Positions 33,592-43,178 of a stretch of 52,386 bases of DNA are shown piece after piece. The notes under the pieces are model-generated. The model worked only from the letters and a program-made list of their open reading frames with translations. It searched no databases and was not told the DNA's origin. Origin of the DNA: an uncultured Muribaculaceae bacterium (GTDB taxonomy: Bacteria; Bacteroidota; Bacteroidia; Bacteroidales; Muribaculaceae); assembly GCA_910583675.1 (NCBI GenBank), contig CAJTYH010000022.1, forward strand, positions 1 through 52,386, in the 5' to 3' direction. A program made the translations under genes and the position numbers. How positions within the stretch are numbered: the stretch's first letter is position 1; each line of letters starts with the position of its first letter.

Positions 33592-35994
33592 ATGGCAATT
33601 CCCACACAGCAAACACAGCGCCAACAGGCGCAGCAGAACAACAACGGTCTGACGCTTAAAAGTATCGTTGCCTTTGCGGTCTCCAAATGGTACTGGTTTG
33701 TCATATCATTGATAGTGACCATGTCGGTGGCTGTCATCTATCTGATGAAGACCACTCCTGAGTATACCCGTACAGCTTCCCTTCTGATAAAGAACGAGGA
33801 CAAAAACGGTGCTACGGCGGGGACATCGATTGACATGTCGGAACTCGGCATAGTGCAGAACAACACCAACCTTGAGAACGAGATATGCATAGTGGAATCG
33901 CCTGAGCTGATGAGCGAGGTCGTTTCGCGACTGAACCTGAACGACCATTACACGGTCAAGGAGGGGCTGCGGGAGGTACTGCTTTACAAGGCAACTCCGG
34001 TTCTGTTTGAAGTGGTAGATGATTCGGACTGCGCCGTGTTTGATTTCGTTTTCAATCTTGCCGAGGATGGAAAGGTCGCAGTGAGCGACATCAATGTTGG
34101 CGAGGATCCTGTGGAAGGCACTGTATCGGCCGCAATCGGAGACACAATAGCGATAGGCAATATCAAGTTGGCGGTTATAAAACCTGACTGGAATGCCGAC
34201 CCGTTCATAAGCGCGGATATCAAATTCGCCCATAGCACTGTCAAGGCTACTGCTGACGCGCTTGCGGAGAAGATAACGGCGACACTTCGCAACGACAAGG
34301 CATCCATTATCAACATCTCCATAACGTGCCCCTCCATCGCAGAGGCAGATGACATACTGACCACGCTGATACAGGTCTATAACGAGAGATGGGTCAAGGA
34401 CAAGAACCAGATAGCAGTCTCTACATCAAGGTTCATTGACGAACGTCTCGGTGTCATAGAGAAGGAGCTCGGCAATGTGGATTCTGACATATCCTCTTAC
34501 AAGTCGGAGCATCTCCTGCCTGATGTGGGAGCGGCCACGAACATGTACATGGCGCAGTCGTCAGAGGCGCAGGCCGCAATCCTCGACCTCAACAACCAGA
34601 TATCCGTTGCAGAGATGGTGCGCGGCCAATTGTCGGGCGACTCCTTCGACCATCTTCTGCCGGTCAACACAGGCATAGTCAGCACCGATATTGAATCAGC
34701 CATCGGTCAATACAACAACATCGTCATAGAGCGCAACCGCTTGTTGGAGTCGACAAGCGAGGCAAATCCGATCGTCAAGGACAGGACACAGGCGCTGCGC
34801 ACGTTGAAAGGCAACATCGTTGCATCCATCAACGCCTATATCGCCACACTGCGTGCCCAGATGTCAAACGCCCGCCAGCAGGTGTCGGCCACCACGAGCA
34901 AGATTGCCGCCAATCCGAACCAGGCGAAATATCTCTTGAGCGTGGAGCGTCAGCAGAAAGTCAAGGAATCGCTCTATCTGTTCCTGCTGCAGAAACGTGA
35001 GGAGAACGAGCTGACACAGGCGTTCACTGCCTATAACACCAACATGGTCAGGGCACCTTACGGCAGCGACGCACCGACCTTCCCGAAGAATCGCAATATC
35101 CTTATGATCGCATTCCTGCTGGGGTTGGCTTTCCCCATCGGCATATTCGTAGTCCGCGAATCGCTTGACACGAAGATAAGAGGGAAGAAAGACCTCTCGC
35201 CGTTGAAAGTGCCGTATCTCGGCGAGGTTCCCTCGGCTGGCGGCAAGCCACACGGGATGATGGCATGTCTCAAAAAGCATGACAAGGAGGTAAGGCATAT
35301 AGTAGTGACAGGAAAAAGCAATGATGCCGTCAACGAGGCATTCCGTGTGCTGCGCACCAATCTTGAATATATGGGCGTTGATGGAGGAGGGAATAACGGC
35401 AAGTGCAAGGTGATAGCCGTAACCTCCGCTAATCCCGGAAGTGGCAAGACGTTTGTCTCCATCAATCTCGCCAAAGTCCTTGCCATAAAAGGGAAGCGTG
35501 TACTTGTCATTGACCTTGACATCCGCAAAGGGTCACTGTCGAAGACCATCGGTCATACCGGCAATGGTATCGTGGATTTCCTCGTCGGCAAGACCCATGA
35601 AGAGAATCTGTTTGTGAAGGGCGTTGATGATACTCCCACTCTTGATGCGATAGGGATAGGCATAGTGCCACCCAATCCCGCAGAACTATTGTCAAGAGAA
35701 AAGCTTGACAAGTTTGTGAATGGACTTCGTGAATACTACGACTTCATCATACTTGATTGTCCACCCGTAGAGATAGTCACCGATGCCAAGGTGATCAACC
35801 GCCTCGCCGACATGACCATCTTCGTAGTCCGCGCCGGATTGCTTGAAAAGGACGAGTTGCCCAACATACAGGAATACTACGACACCGACCGCTACCGCAA
35901 CATGGCCATCCTTCTCAACGGCACCGACATCCACTCAGGCTACGGCTACCACCGTTATGGCTACCACTACGGCTACGGGTATGGAAACAATTAA
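33592..35994 (+). CDS. wzc: Wzc-type chain-length regulator and tyrosine autokinase, locus 2
   Basis: 800 aa, same layout as the copy at 2936: an N-terminal membrane helix around 32-52 (WYWFVISLIVTMSVAVIYLM), a long periplasmic coiled-coil part, and a second helix (ILMIAFLLGLAFPIGIFVV). The kinase has Walker A NPGSGKT (about 614-620), ILVIDGD-equivalent VLVIDLDIRKGS and Walker B FIILDCPP. The tyrosine-rich tail is GYGYHRYGYHYGYGYG. The stretch around QAKYLLSVERQQKVKESLYL is almost identical to that in locus 1. It sets chain length and drives export of the second capsule. Confidence 0.95.
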   Translation: MAIPTQQTQRQQAQQNNNGLTLKSIVAFAVSKWYWFVISLIVTMSVAVIYLMKTTPEYTRTASLLIKNEDKNGATAGTSIDMSELGIVQNNTNLENEICIVESPELMSEVVSRLNLNDHYTVKEGLREVLLYKATPVLFEVVDDSDCAVFDFVFNLAEDGKVAVSDINVGEDPVEGTVSAAIGDTIAIGNIKLAVIKPDWNADPFISADIKFAHSTVKATADALAEKITATLRNDKASIINISITCPSIAEADDILTTLIQVYNERWVKDKNQIAVSTSRFIDERLGVIEKELGNVDSDISSYKSEHLLPDVGAATNMYMAQSSEAQAAILDLNNQISVAEMVRGQLSGDSFDHLLPVNTGIVSTDIESAIGQYNNIVIERNRLLESTSEANPIVKDRTQALRTLKGNIVASINAYIATLRAQMSNARQQVSATTSKIAANPNQAKYLLSVERQQKVKESLYLFLLQKREENELTQAFTAYNTNMVRAPYGSDAPTFPKNRNILMIAFLLGLAFPIGIFVVRESLDTKIRGKKDLSPLKVPYLGEVPSAGGKPHGMMACLKKHDKEVRHIVVTGKSNDAVNEAFRVLRTNLEYMGVDGGGNNGKCKVIAVTSANPGSGKTFVSINLAKVLAIKGKRVLVIDLDIRKGSLSKTIGHTGNGIVDFLVGKTHEENLFVKGVDDTPTLDAIGIGIVPPNPAELLSREKLDKFVNGLREYYDFIILDCPPVEIVTDAKVINRLADMTIFVVRAGLLEKDELPNIQEYYDTDRYRNMAILLNGTDIHSGYGYHRYGYHYGYGYGNN

Positions 35995-36012
35995 TCAGAC
36001 AAAATTAAGGTT

Positions 36013-37314
36013 ATGAATATTGCCGTTGCAGGGACCGGTTACGTAGGACTTTCACTTGCAGTCCTACTTTCACAGCACAATAAGGTTACAGCCGTTGATG
36101 TCATCCCCGAAAAGGTTGACATGATCAACAATCGAAAGTCTCCGATTCAGGATGATTATATAGAAAAATATCTTTCAGAAAAGCAGCTTGACCTGACAGC
36201 ATCCCTTGACGGGGCATCAGCTTACCGCAATGCTGATATAGTTATTGTGGCGGCTCCTACCAACTACGATCCGGTGAAGAACTATTTCGATACCCGGCAT
36301 GTGGAAGAGGTGATTGATCTCGTCCTTGAAGTCAATCCAAAGGCAACAATTATAATCAAATCAACGATTCCGGTAGGTTATACCCGTTCACTTTATGTGA
36401 AGTATCTTGAAAAAGGAGCGAGTAAACTAAACCTTCTGTTCTCTCCCGAATTCCTTAGAGAAAGCAAGGCTCTTTACGATAATCTCTATCCATCGCGTAT
36501 CATAGTCGGCATACCCAAAATGATAGAGGGCGAGGCTGAGGAAAACGGAGCGATTTCAAAATTGGCAGACATAGCCCATCTTACCGAGATGGCACATAAA
36601 TTTGCCGATCTGCTGCAAGAGGGCGCTTTAAAGGCGGAGATCCCCACACTTTTCATGGGCGTAAAAGAGGCTGAGGCAGTCAAGCTCTTTGCCAACACCT
36701 ACCTTGCCCTACGCGTAAGCTATTTCAATGAACTTGACACATACGCCGAGGTGAAAGGTCTTGACCCACGTGCAATAATAGATGGAATAGGTCTGGATCC
36801 ACGCATCGGCACCCACTACAACAACCCCTCGTTCGGCTACGGCGGCTACTGTCTCCCCAAGGACACCAAGCAGCTCCTCGCCAACTACGCCGATGTGCCC
36901 GAAAATCTTATCGAGGCCATAGTAGAAAGCAACCGCACACGCAAGGACTTCATCGCCGACCAAGTGCTCAAAAAAGCCGGATGGTACGACTACTCAACTA
37001 ACAACGGCTATGAAAACCAGCCTGAAAAGGAATGTGTAATAGGCATATATCGCCTGACAATGAAATCCAATAGCGATAATTTCCGCCAGTCTTCCATCCA
37101 AGGGGTAATGAAACGACTAAAGGCCAAGGGAGCCAAAGTGATTATCTACGAACCTACCCTTGAAGATGGGTCTACTTTCTTCGGAAGCGAAGTGGTCAAT
37201 AATTTCAACAGCTTCTTGGATCTCTCACAGGCAATAATCGCCAATCGCTACGATCCGTCGCTTGTATCTGCCGCAGACAGGGTTTATACCCGCGATCTCT
37301 TCCAACGCGATTGA
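36013..37314 (+). CDS. ugd: UDP-glucose 6-dehydrogenase type nucleotide-sugar dehydrogenase
   Basis: 433 aa. The N-terminal NAD-binding fold has GTGYVGLSLAVLLS (7-20) and VTAVD. The central domain includes IIKSTIPVGYT and FSPEFLRESKALYDNLYPSR. The catalytic cysteine is Cys280 in GYGGYCLPKDTKQL. It oxidises UDP-glucose (or a related UDP-hexose) to the uronic acid, so the locus 2 capsule probably contains a uronic acid. It starts 18 bases after wzc. Unlike the Rossmann fragment at 31542, this copy is complete. Confidence 0.93.
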   Translation: MNIAVAGTGYVGLSLAVLLSQHNKVTAVDVIPEKVDMINNRKSPIQDDYIEKYLSEKQLDLTASLDGASAYRNADIVIVAAPTNYDPVKNYFDTRHVEEVIDLVLEVNPKATIIIKSTIPVGYTRSLYVKYLEKGASKLNLLFSPEFLRESKALYDNLYPSRIIVGIPKMIEGEAEENGAISKLADIAHLTEMAHKFADLLQEGALKAEIPTLFMGVKEAEAVKLFANTYLALRVSYFNELDTYAEVKGLDPRAIIDGIGLDPRIGTHYNNPSFGYGGYCLPKDTKQLLANYADVPENLIEAIVESNRTRKDFIADQVLKKAGWYDYSTNNGYENQPEKECVIGIYRLTMKSNSDNFRQSSIQGVMKRLKAKGAKVIIYEPTLEDGSTFFGSEVVNNFNSFLDLSQAIIANRYDPSLVSAADRVYTRDLFQRD

Positions 37315-37327
37315 GCAGATTGGAGGT

Positions 37328-37510
37328 ATGGTACAATCAGATAAATCATATTCAGACGATACCAACTCTCATAAGAAACGTCGCCTGTATTATCTTGACT
37401 CCGTGGGAGGCCTACTCCTAATACACATGATTTTAGGCCATTGTGCGCAATGGTCAAACACATATACGACATATCAGCACCTTACATTTTGGCTATCATT
37501 AATTACTTGA
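37328..37510 (+). pseudogene. N-terminal remnant of a family 3 acyltransferase
   Basis: A 60-codon frame starting 13 bases after ugd: after a basic leader comes RRLYYLDSVGGLLLIHMILG followed by HC and QWSNTYTTYQHLTFWLSLIT, then a stop. This is the first helix with the catalytic-type histidine of Acyltransf_3 and the start of the second, where about 300 more residues are expected. The next 100 bases hold no continuation that I can read, apart from a short unassigned frame around 37525-37580. It is probably a relic of a replaced gene. Confidence 0.7.
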
Positions 37511-37618
37511 TCAAGCACTCAAGATATGCGTATGTCATTGAATAAATTGGGGCAATGGTCAGGATTTAACCAACTTAAGTAATAATGATACAACCACACA
37601 ACACACACCCATTAAACC

Positions 37619-38326
37619 ATGTTGGAAATAGTCAAAAAAATACATAAGAATATACCAGTCCTCAGAAGTATTCTTACGACAATTTGGTTTAACTTCCATT
37701 ATCTGCCATTTCGACAGGCTATAAAGCTACCCATATTGCTTTACAAGCCTAAGTTGATTCAGTGTGATGGGAAGATTATACTCAAAAGACCTGCAAAATA
37801 TGGAATGATTCGTCTTGGATTCCATGTAACATCCATATATCCCAATACGGGTATCACATGGGAAAATAAAGGAGGCACTGTGCGTTTCAATGGTCATGCA
37901 TCCATTGGCAATGACTCATATCTATCCTTTGGTAGAAAAACGACAGTTGAGTTTGGGGATGACTTTATAAGCAGTGCCGGATTGAAATTAATCTCATACA
38001 GGGAGATGAAATTTGGAAATCATACAAGCCTTGGTTGGGAAGTTTTGATTATGGATACTAACTTCCATCCTTTGTTCGACCTGAATAAAAAGGTTTATAA
38101 AAAAGCAAGCGGTTCGATATCTATCGGGGAATATAATTGGTTTGGTACCCAATGCAAAATAATGCACTCAGTGCATACGCCAGACCGATGCATATTCGGT
38201 ATGGGATCGGTAGTGACACGAAATTGTGAAATGAAGTCCTATTGCGTAATGGGAGGTAATCCGGTAAAAATACTAAGCGAAAACGTAATCAGGGACTATG
38301 ACCATGACAGAGAAGACGACATCTGA
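37619..38326 (+). CDS. Left-handed beta-helix (hexapeptide) acyltransferase
   Basis: 235 aa. From about residue 85 the sequence shows irregular hexapeptide repeats: GTVRFNGHASIGNDSYLSFG, TTVEFGDDFISSAGLKLISY, then SISIGEYNWFGTQCKIM and CIFGMGSVVTRNCEMKSYCV, ending MGGNPVKIL. These are typical of soluble O- or N-acetyltransferases of the LbH class. An H-bearing loop (SVHTPD) may hold the catalytic base. It likely acetylates a sugar before or during repeat-unit assembly in the cytoplasm; acceptor unknown. Confidence 0.85.
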   Translation: MLEIVKKIHKNIPVLRSILTTIWFNFHYLPFRQAIKLPILLYKPKLIQCDGKIILKRPAKYGMIRLGFHVTSIYPNTGITWENKGGTVRFNGHASIGNDSYLSFGRKTTVEFGDDFISSAGLKLISYREMKFGNHTSLGWEVLIMDTNFHPLFDLNKKVYKKASGSISIGEYNWFGTQCKIMHSVHTPDRCIFGMGSVVTRNCEMKSYCVMGGNPVKILSENVIRDYDHDREDDI

Positions 38327-38345
38327 TTGATGCATTCATTTAAAT

Positions 38346-39791
38346 ATGAATAGTCTCAAACGAAACTTCCTTTATAGCAGTTTATTGACATCTGTTAATT
38401 ACATATTCCCATTGCTCACATATCCCTATGTATCAAGAGTATTGGGAGTTGAAAATATAGGCATTTGCAATTTTGTAGACAGCATCATAAATTATTTCAC
38501 ATTATTCTCTATGATGGGGATAAGTGCAACGGGTATCAGGGAGATTGCAGCCAATAGGGCAAATAAGTTAGCCACAAGCAAGGTGTTCAGTAGTTTGCTT
38601 GTACTGAATTTCATAACTACAATTGTTGCAATAGTCGTATTGCTGATATGCATGTACAGCATACCCCAACTGTTTGATTATAGAAAGCTCTTATGGATTG
38701 GAGTCGTAAAATTGTTATTTAATCTATTTCTTATCGAATGGTTATACAAGGGTACTGAACAGTTCAAGTTTATCACCCAGCGTGCAATTTCAATAAGATT
38801 CGTGTATGTGGCACTTATATTTATTTTTGTGCATGATTCAGATGATTATATAATATATTATGGCCTCACATCAGTTACGATTGTATTAAATGCATTCATC
38901 AATATTCTATATTCAAGAAAAATTGTAACATTTTCATTGAAAGGGATACACGTTCGACAATATGTCAAGTCATATATGACGTTGGGGATATATCTTATCT
39001 TAACGTCAATGTACACAACATTCAACATAACTTTCTTGGGGTTTGCATGCGGTGACGTGCAAGTGGGATATTACACGACATCCACAAAAATATACTCTAT
39101 AATAATCTCAATCTTTACAGCATTTACAGGTGTCATGCTTCCACGTATGAGTTCACTGGTGGCAAATGGGGATATCAAGGAATTCAGAGCAAAAATATCG
39201 TCAAGCGTAGATTTGCTGGTATGTTTTTCCATCCCAACTATCATTTTATGTGTAATTTTTGCCGGTCAGATAGTAGATGTTATTGCAGGATCACAGTATG
39301 GTGGAGCAGTGGTACCGATGCAGATCGTTATGCCATTGATACTCATAATCGGATTGGAGCAAATCTTGGTCATTCAGTCTATGATGCCATTGAAGAGAGA
39401 CAGAGCCATTTTCGTAAATTCTATAATCGGAGCGATCTTAGGTGTAGGTCTTAATATACTGCTTGTCCCGATGTTAAAAAGTGCTGGCTCTGCAATCGTA
39501 TGGGTGACTTGTGAAACCACAATATTGGTTTTGTCGCAATTTGAAATGCACAAGACTATCAAGTATAGGTTGCCATGGAAAAATATATTGGTAAATCTCT
39601 TCTACTATTTTCCTGCTGCCATTATAATGTTTCTCATCTCCCAGATGAAAATATCCGCATTGCTTCAGTTGATCATGGCATCCATGATGATTCTTGTCTA
39701 CTCTATACTCCTGCAACTTTATATTGTCAAGAATCCATTCATAATCGGTATGCTGAAAAAACTGCCGCTAATATATAAAAGGCATTTGTAG
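38346..39791 (+). CDS. wzx: Wzx-type polysaccharide flippase, locus 2
   Basis: 481 aa polytopic MOP-superfamily protein. The N-terminus (NSLKRNFLYSSLLTSVNYIF, PLLTYPYVSRVLGVENIGIC) and about 12-14 helices are characteristic of Wzx. It differs clearly from the flippase at 5356, as expected for proteins specific to their repeat unit. It starts 19 bases after the hexapeptide acyltransferase and precedes the polymerase gene by 36 bases. Confidence 0.92.
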   Translation: MNSLKRNFLYSSLLTSVNYIFPLLTYPYVSRVLGVENIGICNFVDSIINYFTLFSMMGISATGIREIAANRANKLATSKVFSSLLVLNFITTIVAIVVLLICMYSIPQLFDYRKLLWIGVVKLLFNLFLIEWLYKGTEQFKFITQRAISIRFVYVALIFIFVHDSDDYIIYYGLTSVTIVLNAFINILYSRKIVTFSLKGIHVRQYVKSYMTLGIYLILTSMYTTFNITFLGFACGDVQVGYYTTSTKIYSIIISIFTAFTGVMLPRMSSLVANGDIKEFRAKISSSVDLLVCFSIPTIILCVIFAGQIVDVIAGSQYGGAVVPMQIVMPLILIIGLEQILVIQSMMPLKRDRAIFVNSIIGAILGVGLNILLVPMLKSAGSAIVWVTCETTILVLSQFEMHKTIKYRLPWKNILVNLFYYFPAAIIMFLISQMKISALLQLIMASMMILVYSILLQLYIVKNPFIIGMLKKLPLIYKRHL

Positions 39792-39827
39792 GCTTTCTCA
39801 ATAAATTTAGCAGTATAGACCCATTTC

Positions 39828-40997
39828 ATGGCTAAACAATACTATCTCCTCATATTGTACCTACTGTTTCTAAGGTGTTGGAATATTAAGCCTTTAGGAT
39901 ACATAGGCCCTGATATATGGCTAATAGCACTTTTTGTTTATCTGTTTTTAGGTACATTCTTTTATAAAACATCCGACTATAAATTTGACAGACGATATTA
40001 TATCCCTATTGGATGTATTTTTGCAGGTATCATTCTGTCAATGTTCACTGTCTCTTTCTTTTATAACCAAACTTTTACTCAATCTATCATCACCTACCGT
40101 ACGCAATATTTGATATTGACCCCGATATTCTTAGCAAAAATTGCGCCATCAAGAGAAGATATCATGTCATCGCTTGTAAAGTTCTCATTGTTGTATTGTC
40201 TCTTTTTTACTCTCAAATACCTGGATCCGTCACTATTTGTGTTCAATAATGACGAGACTGTCATGACATTAAGTACAATAGACGAAGCCATGCTTGATGG
40301 ATTTTCACTGCTTACAATCCCTCTATACTACTATCTCCAGAAAAGTGATAATATTTTTTCCGCTAAGCAATTAGCATATATCATATTTCTTCTGACACTG
40401 ATTTTTCTGATACAAAACCGAAGCACGCTATTCCCGGTAGTGTTACTTACCGGATTCATGATACTCAGAATGAAATCCAGATTAAAATATGTTTTGATTT
40501 CTCTGACAGCCGTCGTTCTGGTGGTATATGCGATTGATATAATCAACGACCTGATCGAAGAGACACAGAAACAACTTGCCGATACGGATTATAACCGCAA
40601 CAAAGCCTTTACCTACTTTCTATACAAATACTCTCCAAGCATCTGGTGTGACATATTTGGCAATGGCTTCTTGAGCTCCCACTCCACATCTGTCATGGCA
40701 AAATTGCAAAAAGCCGGTATAATAAACTCCGATCTTGGATTTATAGGATACTGGAGCCAATTCGGGATCATTCCGATTATAGCGTTTGCCTATATTTACA
40801 TTGGTGCCCTTGTGAGAAAGAATATACCTATATATCTCAGATTGATCAGCATCCAAACACTTATTTGTGGACTGACAATAAGCTATTTCGGCTCAGCAGT
40901 CCACATGCTCTTCTTTATCGTATTCTACTATCTATACAATCTTGAATTTTCTGCTGAACGTTATGAATACACTTGGGATAGTGGTAGTCGACTATAA
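39828..40997 (+). CDS. wzy: Wzy-type polysaccharide polymerase, locus 2 (putative)
   Basis: 389 aa integral membrane protein with about 10-12 hydrophobic helices. A larger loop near residues 245-300 contains DTDYNRNKAFTYFLYKYSPS and IFGNGFLSSHSTSV, followed by DLGFIGYWSQFGIIPIIAFA. That layout and position beside wzx fit a Wzy polymerase, which is usually too diverged for sequence motifs. The end overlaps the next glycosyltransferase by up to 35 bases. Confidence 0.75.
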   Translation: MAKQYYLLILYLLFLRCWNIKPLGYIGPDIWLIALFVYLFLGTFFYKTSDYKFDRRYYIPIGCIFAGIILSMFTVSFFYNQTFTQSIITYRTQYLILTPIFLAKIAPSREDIMSSLVKFSLLYCLFFTLKYLDPSLFVFNNDETVMTLSTIDEAMLDGFSLLTIPLYYYLQKSDNIFSAKQLAYIIFLLTLIFLIQNRSTLFPVVLLTGFMILRMKSRLKYVLISLTAVVLVVYAIDIINDLIEETQKQLADTDYNRNKAFTYFLYKYSPSIWCDIFGNGFLSSHSTSVMAKLQKAGIINSDLGFIGYWSQFGIIPIIAFAYIYIGALVRKNIPIYLRLISIQTLICGLTISYFGSAVHMLFFIVFYYLYNLEFSAERYEYTWDSGSRL

Positions 40998-41868
40998 AAG
41001 CGCCTCCAGGACTATCGCCTTCATAGAAAACGAATTGTCAAAAATTGAGATACCATATAAGGTTGTCGTAGTAATCAATTCAGCCTCTGAAGAGTCTATC
41101 GCCCAATATAAAGATAAAGGATTCGTAGATATATCATCTACTGTAGAAATAAAACTTGACAATAATTATTTCATTTCTCCGCAAACCGAAAATCTTGGCT
41201 TTGCCAAAGCCAACAACATAGGCGCAGATTTTCTGCTCAAGAATTTTGGATGCAAGTATCTGCTGTTCTCCAACAATGATATTGAGTTGCCACGGACTGC
41301 TACAGTGGAGACACTCATAGATACACTCCAATCAGATATGTCAATAGGGATGATCGGCCCCAAAGTAATAGGTCTTGATGGCAAGTGTCAATCACCCGAA
41401 TCTTACAAATCCATATCGGATCGCTATGTTTGGATGTATCTGTTGACTCCATTCTTGTCCAAGGAGAACAAAATCAAACGCTTCAAATTAGACTACTCAG
41501 AAAAAGCGACGGAGGGATATCATTATCGGATCATGGGTTCCTTTTTCATGATGCCGTCTTCCTGTTTTGTTGATTGTGGGGGCTTTGATCCTAATACATT
41601 TCTTTATGGAGAAGAAATGATTCTATCCGAAAGACTGCACAAGATTGGCAAAAGAGTCTACTATCAACCAACGGTAACGGTCGTACATGCACATGGTGCC
41701 ACCATTGGCAAACATCTGAAAAGCACAAAAATCAGCGCGGTTCAAGCCAAGTCGGAGAAATACTACTATACACGATATAGAGGTGTATCACACTTGAAAG
41801 CCAACATGTGCATCTGGATCTTTAAAATAATATCTTTTGTCAGGAATTATTATCAACGACAGAAATGA
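40963..41868 (+). CDS. Family 2 glycosyltransferase (rhamnosyltransferase-like)
   Basis: 301 aa from the ATG at 40963, which gives MNTLGIVVVDYKSASRTIAF, the usual opening; an in-frame ATG at 40942 is the alternative. Marks of the rhamnosyl/galactofuranosyl-like GT2 branch: ENLGFAKANNIGADFLLKNF, LLFSNNDIELP (DxD-type), MIGPKVIGLDGKCQSPESY, GSFFMMPSSCF and GGFDPNTFLYGEEMILSERL. It overlaps wzy at its start and ends on an ATGA overlap with the next gene. The sugar assignment is tentative. Confidence 0.88.
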   Translation: MNTLGIVVVDYKSASRTIAFIENELSKIEIPYKVVVVINSASEESIAQYKDKGFVDISSTVEIKLDNNYFISPQTENLGFAKANNIGADFLLKNFGCKYLLFSNNDIELPRTATVETLIDTLQSDMSIGMIGPKVIGLDGKCQSPESYKSISDRYVWMYLLTPFLSKENKIKRFKLDYSEKATEGYHYRIMGSFFMMPSSCFVDCGGFDPNTFLYGEEMILSERLHKIGKRVYYQPTVTVVHAHGATIGKHLKSTKISAVQAKSEKYYYTRYRGVSHLKANMCIWIFKIISFVRNYYQRQK

Positions 41869-43031
41869 AACATTCAGATTACAACGTATTGGTTGTAACA
41901 CAACATTATCTTAATGGCGTTGGAGGTGGAATATTCGCTTCAAGGGCATTTATCAATGCTTTTGCTGAAATCTTCAAGGGAAGAGTGACATTACTTTGTC
42001 CGTCTCATAAAACAACGCGGCCTGAGGGAATTTCCCCCACAGTAAATATCATCGAAGTTGAAGACAAACGTCCTGCAATCCAAAAATTGATTGGAGTGTT
42101 CCTTGGAGTAACACATCGTTATAAATCAACATTTCAAAAACTCATAGGCGAAAAATTCTTTGACCTCATTGTATTCGACAATTCAAGATGCTCATTTGGG
42201 TTAATTGATCTAGCGCACAGTCATGGCAGCAAAGTGATAACAATCCATCACAACTATGAATATGAATATATTCGGGATAACGCTCCCTACTTGCTGAAAG
42301 GCGCATCTATTTACTGGACCCGAAAATATGAATCCGCAGCTTTTGGCAAGAGCGATTTGAATCTGACGCTTACAGATGAAGATACTCGACTATTGGAAGA
42401 AAACTATAAATGCTCAAGAAAAAATCCTTTATGCAACGCATTGGGAGCATTTGAGTCGGAGAAAAAGAATTTGCCAATCATTAAAGAACGCAACAAACAA
42501 TCCAAAACCACTTTCATCATAACCGGGAATCTTTCTGCGACACAAACTATACGATCTCTGAATGGTTGGCTTAAGCAATATTATCCAATAGTCAGAAAGT
42601 ACTTTCCAGAGTGTGAATTCTTGATCGCGGGAAAAAATCCCTCAAAAGGGTTTATGGAGAAATGCGAAAGCATAGGAGTCACATTGATTCCTAATCCGAA
42701 CGTAATGGAATCGTTATTGGAAAAGGCCGACTTTTATATTTGTCCCGTATCATTGGGGGGAGGTCTGAAACTTAGAATAATGGATGGGCTAAAAATGGGA
42801 CTTCCCGTTATCACTCATTCAGTCTCCGCTCGAGGATATTCGATATTTTGTGAAAAAGGTGCCTTGTTTGCGTATAGCTCATGTGAAGAATTCGAGGAGA
42901 TATTACGATCTCTTAACTCCAAATCCTTTGATAAGAAAGAAATCCAAAAGAAATATGCTGAAGTATTTTCGTTTGATAACGGCGTGTCAAGATTGAACGA
43001 GATACTAAAGGCACAGCATATCATCGAATAA
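41865..43031 (+). CDS. Family 4 glycosyltransferase
   Basis: 388 aa GT-B enzyme on an ATGA overlap. It opens with YNVLVVTQHYLNGVGGGIFA. The donor half includes TFIITGNLSATQTIRSLNGW, CEFLIAGKNPSKGFMEKCES, NVMESLLEKADFYICPVSLG and GGGLKLRIMDGLKMGLPVIT, with glutamate-poor GT4-like donor contacts. A G6 run at 42755-42760 encodes part of the glycine loop but is followed by AG, not TA. It is the last gene before a short non-coding gap containing a relic. Confidence 0.85.
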   Translation: MKHSDYNVLVVTQHYLNGVGGGIFASRAFINAFAEIFKGRVTLLCPSHKTTRPEGISPTVNIIEVEDKRPAIQKLIGVFLGVTHRYKSTFQKLIGEKFFDLIVFDNSRCSFGLIDLAHSHGSKVITIHHNYEYEYIRDNAPYLLKGASIYWTRKYESAAFGKSDLNLTLTDEDTRLLEENYKCSRKNPLCNALGAFESEKKNLPIIKERNKQSKTTFIITGNLSATQTIRSLNGWLKQYYPIVRKYFPECEFLIAGKNPSKGFMEKCESIGVTLIPNPNVMESLLEKADFYICPVSLGGGLKLRIMDGLKMGLPVITHSVSARGYSIFCEKGALFAYSSCEEFEEILRSLNSKSFDKKEIQKKYAEVFSFDNGVSRLNEILKAQHIIE

Positions 43032-43057
43032 TCAAAGTGAATTCAATCTAATATAAT

Positions 43058-43168
43058 ATGAAACTACCGATACTCTCTCTGATATTTAACCGAATTGACG
43101 TGGTGGTCGAAGCTCTTAAACCCGTGAGGAAGTACAGATGCGCACATATCTATAATTTAAACATCTAA
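43058..43168 (+). pseudogene. N-terminal remnant of an HlpA-like glycosyltransferase
   Basis: A 36-codon frame reading MKLPILSLIFNRIDVVVEAL and KPVRKYRC before it degenerates and stops at 43166-43168. This is the typical beginning of the GT-A family to which the gene at 44081 belongs (MNAPIVIFAFNRSEPLRRLI). The remaining 250 or so residues are gone. It lies between two complete genes, with the next start 10 bases after its stop, and looks like the stump left when the GT14 gene was inserted. Confidence 0.65.
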
Positions 43169-43178
43169 TGCGACTTAT

